From DASYTH01 sp035762905 (GTDB taxonomy: Bacteria > Actinomycetota > Actinomycetes > Mycobacteriales > Pseudonocardiaceae): a DNA stretch of 64,000 nt. The stretch covers positions 28,992 to 92,991 of the forward strand of contig NZ_DASUCC010000156.1 in assembly GCF_035762905.1 (NCBI RefSeq), given 5' to 3'. The notes beneath the pieces are model-generated. The model was not told the DNA's origin. It saw nothing but the letters and a program-made list of their open reading frames with translations, and did no database searches. The position numbers were made by a program, and so were the translations under genes. Below are positions 59,280 to 64,000 of this stretch, piece after piece (position 1 is the stretch's first letter; every line of letters begins with the position of its first letter).

Positions 59280-61604
59280 CCCGGCCGCCGCCGGGCCGGC
59301 CGGGTCCAGGCCGGCGGCCAGCGCGATCACCCGGTCCCACTCGGGATCGGCGGTGTAGTCGCCGTGCCCCTGCACGCCGGGGGTCCAGCGGCTGCCGGGG
59401 GTCGGGCCAAGCGGCGGGTCCGGCAGCCAGTGGTCAAGGCCGAGCACCAGCGCGCCGCCCGGCGACCGGATCGCGGCCGGCAGCGGCCCGATGGTCCCGT
59501 CCGGCCGGAACCCGACCCCGAGCAGCCGGCCGTCCACCACCTGGCGCCGCCAGGTGGTCACCGCGCCGCCGATCGGATCGGTGCCCCGGCACAGCGACCG
59601 CCACCGGGTGCCCAGCTCCCCGGCCAGCGCGGCCAGTGACGTGTGCGAAACCACACCAGGAAAGGCCCGTGGGTAGGCCCACTGCAGCGGCGAGCCGACC
59701 GTGACCACACCCACCCGCCTGCGCTCCGGCTCGTTGAGCGAGTTGAGCAACCGGGCCGCGGCCGCCGCGACCAGCACGCTGCCCTGGCTGTTGCCGGCCA
59801 GCACCACCCGGGTACCCGGGTCGCGCAGGTGCTCGGCGGTCCGCGCGGCCAGCTCCGGGATCACCTTCAGCGCGTAGCACGGCGGCACGATCGGGTGCGC
59901 CTCGCGCGGCCAGAAGCAGGCCAGGTCGGCGATCACCCCGAGGGTGCGGCCGGCTTCCGGTGCCCGCGCCGCGTTGTACACCGCCCGCAGCAGCGCGGCC
60001 ACCAGCGCGCCGAGCACCAGCACCCCGACCCCGGACAACGGGGTCATCCAGTTCGGCGGGTCCATCCGGTTGATCCGCCGCCACAGCGCGACCACCGTGC
60101 CGGCGCACAGCACCGCGGTCAGCGCGAGCACCGCGTGGTGCAGGTGCGCGCGCTGCCAGTGCGCCCGGCGCCAGGCCGGCAGCGCCGCCGGCAGGTCCGC
60201 GGGCCGGGTCGCGTGCAGCAGGTTGACCTGCTCGAACGGGCGCCGGGAGCGCAGCCGGTGCCAGTTGTGCACCGCCGCGAACGCGACCACCGGCACCAGC
60301 GCGGCCGCGGCCAGTACCGCGCTGGCGCCCCACAGCAGGGTCACCGGGGTGTAGCCGGGCGGCAGCGGCAGCTCCCCGGCCCCGATCAGGCCGCGCACCG
60401 CGATGGCCAGGCCGGCGCCCAACCCGCCGCCGAGCAGCGCGGCGGTGGCCAGCACCGGCGCGGTCATCCAGCCGCCGGCCCACGGCCGCAGCTCGGCCGG
60501 CTGCCCGCGCCAGGTCCGCCGGGCGATCAGCGCCGCCGGCACCAGCACCAGGCCGAGCAGCACGACCAGCCCGATCAGGGCCGCGGCCAGTGCCTCGACG
60601 GTGGAGTCGGTACCGGTCAGCGAGCTGGGCATCGGATGCTGTGCCGCACCGACCCCGACCACCAGCGCGACGCCGAGTCCGAGCAGTATCCGCCGGGTCC
60701 ACGGGCCCAGCCCGATGCGCAGCCACGCGCCCATCCGCTGCGGCTCGGCGCCGGTCGGGTCGTCGAGCAGCAGCACGGCCAGGATGGCCAGGGTCAGCAG
60801 CACCAGCGCCATCGCCCAGAACACGGCATCGACCGGCCGGTCCGGGAGGTGGAACGGCCCGCCGACCGGCAGCAGCGCCACCGTCGCCAGCGCTGCCACC
60901 AGGTGCAGGGCGCGCAGCATCGGGGTGTCCGGGTCGGCGACCAGGTTGGTGCCGGGTAGGTCCACGGCGACGTTCGGTGCGGACGGCGGCGGGTTGGGCG
61001 AGTCGTCGACCTCCCAGGCCACGCAGGAGATCCGGTGCAGCACCAGGATCGCCGCCAGCACCGGCAGCAGGCCGATCGCCGGGCGCACCAGCGGGGTCTC
61101 GCGCAGCCAGTCCGGCACCGCCGGCAGGCAGGCCTTGCCCGGGGCCAGGCACTGCGCGGCCAGCAGGTCCAGGCTCACCACGGCGGCCTGGGTGACCAGC
61201 AGCATGGTGAGCAGCAGTGCGGCCAGGCGCAGCAGCGACCGGCTGATCAGACCGAGCCGGGCGGCCAGCCGGTGGCCGCGGGGCAGCGGCGGCAGCATCC
61301 AGTGCGCCATGTTGGCAAGGGAGAACGGGAACAGCAGCGCCCAGGCCGCCTTCGCCCAGCCGCCCGAGGTCATCCCGCTCCAGATGTAGCCCTCGACGAT
61401 CCGCGGCACGGGCCGGCCACCCGCGGTGAGCACCGGACCCGGCGCCGGGCGCAGCAGCCGGTCGGCCGGACGCACCACCCGGCCGATCCCGTCGCCGGCC
61501 ACGTCGACCGCGCTGATGGCCGAGACCAGGGCCTCGGGCCGGGTGCCGAGTATGCCGTGAACCCGCAGCTCGACAACCCGTGTGTCCGGACCCGGTAGCA
61601 GCAC
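59232..61604 (-). CDS. polytopic membrane protein with an alpha/beta-hydrolase active site
   Basis: About 790 residues. The N-terminal TRVVELRVHGILGTRPEAL looks like the first strand and oxyanion loop (HG) of an alpha/beta-hydrolase. Some ten hydrophobic segments follow (about residues 80-560). The C-terminal part then has RVVLAGNSQGSVLVAAAAARL, a GxSxG nucleophile elbow, VVTVGSPLQWAYPRAFP, and GHGDYTADPEWDR, which could supply the catalytic His. A lipase/esterase interrupted by a membrane domain is inferred. GTG 61604 has AAGGAGG directly upstream; GTG 61634 is an alternative without a ribosome binding site. Confidence 0.65.
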   Translation of the reverse strand: MLLPGPDTRVVELRVHGILGTRPEALVSAISAVDVAGDGIGRVVRPADRLLRPAPGPVLTAGGRPVPRIVEGYIWSGMTSGGWAKAAWALLFPFSLANMAHWMLPPLPRGHRLAARLGLISRSLLRLAALLLTMLLVTQAAVVSLDLLAAQCLAPGKACLPAVPDWLRETPLVRPAIGLLPVLAAILVLHRISCVAWEVDDSPNPPPSAPNVAVDLPGTNLVADPDTPMLRALHLVAALATVALLPVGGPFHLPDRPVDAVFWAMALVLLTLAILAVLLLDDPTGAEPQRMGAWLRIGLGPWTRRILLGLGVALVVGVGAAQHPMPSSLTGTDSTVEALAAALIGLVVLLGLVLVPAALIARRTWRGQPAELRPWAGGWMTAPVLATAALLGGGLGAGLAIAVRGLIGAGELPLPPGYTPVTLLWGASAVLAAAALVPVVAFAAVHNWHRLRSRRPFEQVNLLHATRPADLPAALPAWRRAHWQRAHLHHAVLALTAVLCAGTVVALWRRINRMDPPNWMTPLSGVGVLVLGALVAALLRAVYNAARAPEAGRTLGVIADLACFWPREAHPIVPPCYALKVIPELAARTAEHLRDPGTRVVLAGNSQGSVLVAAAAARLLNSLNEPERRRVGVVTVGSPLQWAYPRAFPGVVSHTSLAALAGELGTRWRSLCRGTDPIGGAVTTWRRQVVDGRLLGVGFRPDGTIGPLPAAIRSPGGALVLGLDHWLPDPPLGPTPGSRWTPGVQGHGDYTADPEWDRVIALAAGLDPAGPAAAGLPPILPVPRNGRTES

Positions 61605-61757
61605 GGCCCTCCTTCGCGACTTCTTGAATGGCACTTGAGCGGCCCTGTTTACGCGCTAGTGGCAGGCCTCACATCGAGTGGCCAACGGTAGTGTTTGAAC
61701 GCGACGGGGTCTTACCCGCGGTGCCGGCCGGCACGAATAGCTTGGAGGAAGCGCTCG

Positions 61758-63248
61758 ATGACCGCAGCAGAAACGCGGAACGAAACCGGAGCCCGGTACG
61801 CCCGGACGATCGGTGATGTCGACTTCGCTGTGGCGGACCTGTCGCTTGCGGAATTCGGCCGCAAGGAGATCCGGCTCGCCGAGCACGAGATGCCCGGCCT
61901 GATGTCGCTGCGCCGGGAATACGCGGAGGTCTACCCGCTGCGTGGGGCGCGGGTGTCCGGGTCGCTGCACATGACCGTGCAGACCGCGGTGCTGATCGAG
62001 ACCCTGGTCGCGCTCGGCGCCGAGGTGCGCTGGGCGTCGTGCAACATCTTCTCCACGCAGGACCACGCCGCTGCCGCCGTGGTGGTCGGTCCACATGGGA
62101 CGCCGGAGGAGCCGAAGGGTGTTCCGGTGTATGCGTGGAAGGGTGAGACGCTCGAGGAGTACTGGTGGTGCACCGAGAAGATGCTCACCTGGCCGGACGG
62201 GGTTCCGCCGAACATGCTGCTCGACGACGGCGGCGACGCGACCCTGCTGGTGCACAAGGGAACCCAGTACGAGAAGGCCGGCGTCGTGCCGCAGCCCGAG
62301 GACAACGACTCGGACGAGTGGAAGGTCATCCTCGACGTGCTGCGCCGGTCGCTGTCGGCCGACGACGGCAAGTGGAGCAAGACCGGCGAGGCCATCCTCG
62401 GCGTCACCGAGGAGACCACCACCGGCGTGCTCCGGCTCTACCAGCTCGCGGCCGCGGGCGAACTGCTGTTCCCGGCGATCAACGTCAACGACTCGGTCAC
62501 CAAGTCCAAGTTCGACAACCGGTACGGCATCCGGCACTCGCTGATCGACGGCATCAACCGCGGCACCGATGTGCTGATCGGCGGCAAGGTCGCGGTGGTG
62601 TGCGGGTACGGCGACGTCGGCAAGGGCGCCGCTGAGTCGCTGCGCGGCCAGGGTGCGCGCGTGGTGGTCACCGAGATCGACCCGATCTGCGCGCTGCAGG
62701 CCGCAATGGACGGTTACCACGTCCAGCGCCTGGAAACCGTGCTGCCCAAGGCCGACATCGTGATCACCACCACCGGCAACAAGGACGTGGTGATGGTCGA
62801 GCACATGGCCGCGATGAAGCACCAGGCCATCGTCGGCAACATCGGTCACTTCGACAACGAGATCGACATGGCCGGCCTGGCCCGCTACCCCGGTGTCCAC
62901 CGGATCAACATCAAGCCTCAGGTCGACGAGTGGGTCTTCCCCGACGGCCACTCGATCATCGTGCTGTCCGAGGGCCGCCTGCTGAACCTGGGCAACGCCA
63001 CCGGCCACCCGTCCTTCGTGATGTCCAACTCGTTCTCCAACCAGGTCATCGCCCAGATCGAGCTCTACACCAAGCACAACGAGTACGACCGCGAGGTCTA
63101 CCGCCTGCCCAAGAAGCTCGACGAAAAGGTCGCCCGCATCCACGTCGAAGCCCTCGGCGGCGAACTCACCAAACTCACCAAGGACCAAGCCGAATACATC
63201 GACGTCGACGTCGAAGGCCCGTTCAAGCCCGACCACTACCGCTACTGA
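61758..63248 (+). CDS. ahcY: adenosylhomocysteinase
   Basis: AhcY hydrolyses S-adenosylhomocysteine to adenosine and homocysteine, relieving methyltransferase inhibition. The 496-residue protein has GARVSGSLHMTVQTAVLIET, EVRWASCNIFSTQDHAAAA, NVNDSVTKSKFDNRYGIRHS (active site), VVCGYGDVGKGAAESLRGQG (NAD site) and the C-terminal PFKPDHYRY. A roughly 40-residue insertion (about 150-190) is typical of actinobacterial forms. GGAGGAA lies 8 nt before the ATG. I saw no SAH or SAM riboswitch in the 120-bp leader. Confidence 0.96.
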   Translation: MTAAETRNETGARYARTIGDVDFAVADLSLAEFGRKEIRLAEHEMPGLMSLRREYAEVYPLRGARVSGSLHMTVQTAVLIETLVALGAEVRWASCNIFSTQDHAAAAVVVGPHGTPEEPKGVPVYAWKGETLEEYWWCTEKMLTWPDGVPPNMLLDDGGDATLLVHKGTQYEKAGVVPQPEDNDSDEWKVILDVLRRSLSADDGKWSKTGEAILGVTEETTTGVLRLYQLAAAGELLFPAINVNDSVTKSKFDNRYGIRHSLIDGINRGTDVLIGGKVAVVCGYGDVGKGAAESLRGQGARVVVTEIDPICALQAAMDGYHVQRLETVLPKADIVITTTGNKDVVMVEHMAAMKHQAIVGNIGHFDNEIDMAGLARYPGVHRINIKPQVDEWVFPDGHSIIVLSEGRLLNLGNATGHPSFVMSNSFSNQVIAQIELYTKHNEYDREVYRLPKKLDEKVARIHVEALGGELTKLTKDQAEYIDVDVEGPFKPDHYRY

Positions 63249-63272
63249 CCAGCCCAAACTCGGCGTCTCGTG

Positions 63273-63350
63273 TATCCTGACGATCGCGGAGGCTTAGAGA
63301 GCTGAAGAAGTGGGCCCGGTGCGTCGCCGGACGGCGACCCGCCGGGTCCG
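63273..63350 (+). ncRNA. structured RNA candidate convergent to the DUF3800 gene
   Basis: A TATCCT box (63273-63278) is followed, about where transcription would start, by an unstructured stretch GATCGCGGAGGCTTAGAGAG and then a strong imperfect hairpin of about 14 bp (arms near 63314-63327 and 63331-63344, one mismatch and one wobble). It lies immediately beside the 3' end of a DUF3800 gene on the other strand. RNA motifs associated with DUF3800 genes have been reported in actinobacteria, and this matches their setting. A simple shared terminator is the alternative. Confidence 0.5.
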
Positions 63351-63356
63351 CGCTAT

Positions 63357-63896
63357 CTAGGGGTAGTCGAGGTCGTTCACGGCATCGATGAGGTTCCCGA
63401 TACGGGTGCGCCATTGGCCGCCACGCGCGAAACACCACGCCACGGCGTCTGGGATCCAGAGCATCGCTTCGCTTGTCGAACCGACGTGTTCATAGACCAG
63501 CGGCACGGGGTGCGGATGTTGGGCGATGACTCGTCGGATTGTGGCCTCGTCGTGGGTGTCCCGGTGTGAGCGGCTGTCGAGGACCAGCCGGTGTGCGCTC
63601 CGGTCGAGCAAATCACGGATCACCTGCGCGAGGCAGTCCTGGCGCGCCGGTTCGTCCTGCCGGCCGCATGATCGGGTGTAGATCCGCACCGCTACGGGAA
63701 GCCGGGCGATGGCGTTGGCAAGTGCGCGCCGGCGCGGCTCCTTCTCGTTGTGGAAGTGCACTTCGGTCTGACCGCACAGCAGGAGGCTGCGCAGGTTGCG
63801 GCGGAGTTGCCGCAGCTCGCCCGGTTCGGTCAAGGCCACGGCGATCAGGTATGTGGAGCCACGGCGGGATTCGTCGGCGAAGGCGTGCACGGTCAT
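63357..63896 (-). CDS. DUF3800 domain protein
   Basis: A 179-residue protein beginning MTVHAFADESRRGSTYLIAV. The D-E-S motif at the start and later acidic residues resemble an RNase H-like metal site, as proposed for DUF3800. EVHFHNEKEPRRRALANAIA and RLVLDSRSHRD are further family-like segments. DUF3800 genes are often mobile and linked to structured RNAs. It converges on ahcY with a hairpin-rich gap between. The function is unknown. The right end of the window (63897-64000) shows no further gene. Confidence 0.8.
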   Translation of the reverse strand: MTVHAFADESRRGSTYLIAVALTEPGELRQLRRNLRSLLLCGQTEVHFHNEKEPRRRALANAIARLPVAVRIYTRSCGRQDEPARQDCLAQVIRDLLDRSAHRLVLDSRSHRDTHDEATIRRVIAQHPHPVPLVYEHVGSTSEAMLWIPDAVAWCFARGGQWRTRIGNLIDAVNDLDYP

Positions 63897-64000
63897 GATC
63901 GCCGCATCATCGCAGGTGGGGAGGGTTTCCCGGGGCGAGATGCGATCACACCATCGCGTGAACCCGGGGTGTCTGGCCGGCCACCTCGTAGCCGGCCAGA

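Noticed and set aside
61635..61757. SAH or SAM riboswitch upstream of ahcY
   Set aside because: The leader lacks the conserved core sequences and pairings known for these riboswitches; only a normal ribosome binding site is visible.

Overview
The window is high-GC actinobacterial DNA, most likely from the Pseudonocardiaceae or a close relative. This rests on the gene content (WhiB2-type regulator, F420 genes fbiA/fbiB, DUF3499, wbbL, LCP proteins, TIGR03089), the frequent GTG starts, and several leaderless promoters with a TANNNT box 6-9 nt before the start codon. From memory, the core gene order parallels the Mycobacterium tuberculosis stretch Rv3277-Rv3248c: gtrA, purK, purE, fadE25, then TIGR03089/LCP, rmlD, wbbL, manC, fbiB, fbiA, whiB2, DUF3499, manB, SIS, manA, APC and ahcY.

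Layout. (1) 1-3386: the end of a TNT-domain toxin with a coupled putative immunity gene, a HisN-like phosphatase, and a two-component system. (2) 3532-7131: gtrA, then purK-purE-fadE25. (3) 7058-16576: a pSAM2-like actinomycete integrative and conjugative element (AICE) integrated in the 3' end of the acyl-CoA dehydrogenase gene, not in a tRNA. It carries int, xis, rep, a traB/ftsK gene, pra, a korSA-like regulator, a pif-like NUDIX gene and an AbiTii-domain cargo gene. Its rep gene is cut by an in-frame amber codon, and a small upstream gene has a frameshift, so the element may no longer be able to replicate. (4) 16577-25380: a second accessory block with a membrane-anchored P-loop NTPase bearing 96-bp Sel1/TPR-like repeats, a rifampicin monooxygenase preceded by a rifamycin-associated element, a DUF1906 hydrolase with a small membrane protein, a TetR/VOC pair, and a NUDIX/XRE module. 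(5) 25412-40819: the cell-envelope glycopolymer region, with two LCP ligases, rmlB-rmlD, an alcohol dehydrogenase and six glycosyltransferases ending with wbbL. (6) 40912-46601: GDP-mannose pyrophosphorylase, DNA glycosylase, NUDIX, F420 genes and an intramembrane protease. (7) 46815-59279: whiB, a very large glycosyltransferase, manB-Trm112-SIS-manA, a cation diffusion facilitator, an APC permease and a MutL-like ATPase. (8) 59232-63896: an unusual membrane alpha/beta-hydrolase, ahcY, and a DUF3800 gene with a convergent structured RNA candidate.

How the genes work together. Regions 5-7 feed one pathway. manA, manB and manC lead from fructose-6-P to GDP-mannose. rmlB and rmlD make dTDP-rhamnose, which WbbL places on the lipid-linked arabinogalactan linker. 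The other glycosyltransferases and LCP proteins would extend and attach wall glycans. Most genes in each block overlap by 4 bp (ATGA/GTGA), which implies operons with translational coupling. No tRNA, rRNA or CRISPR array was recognised.
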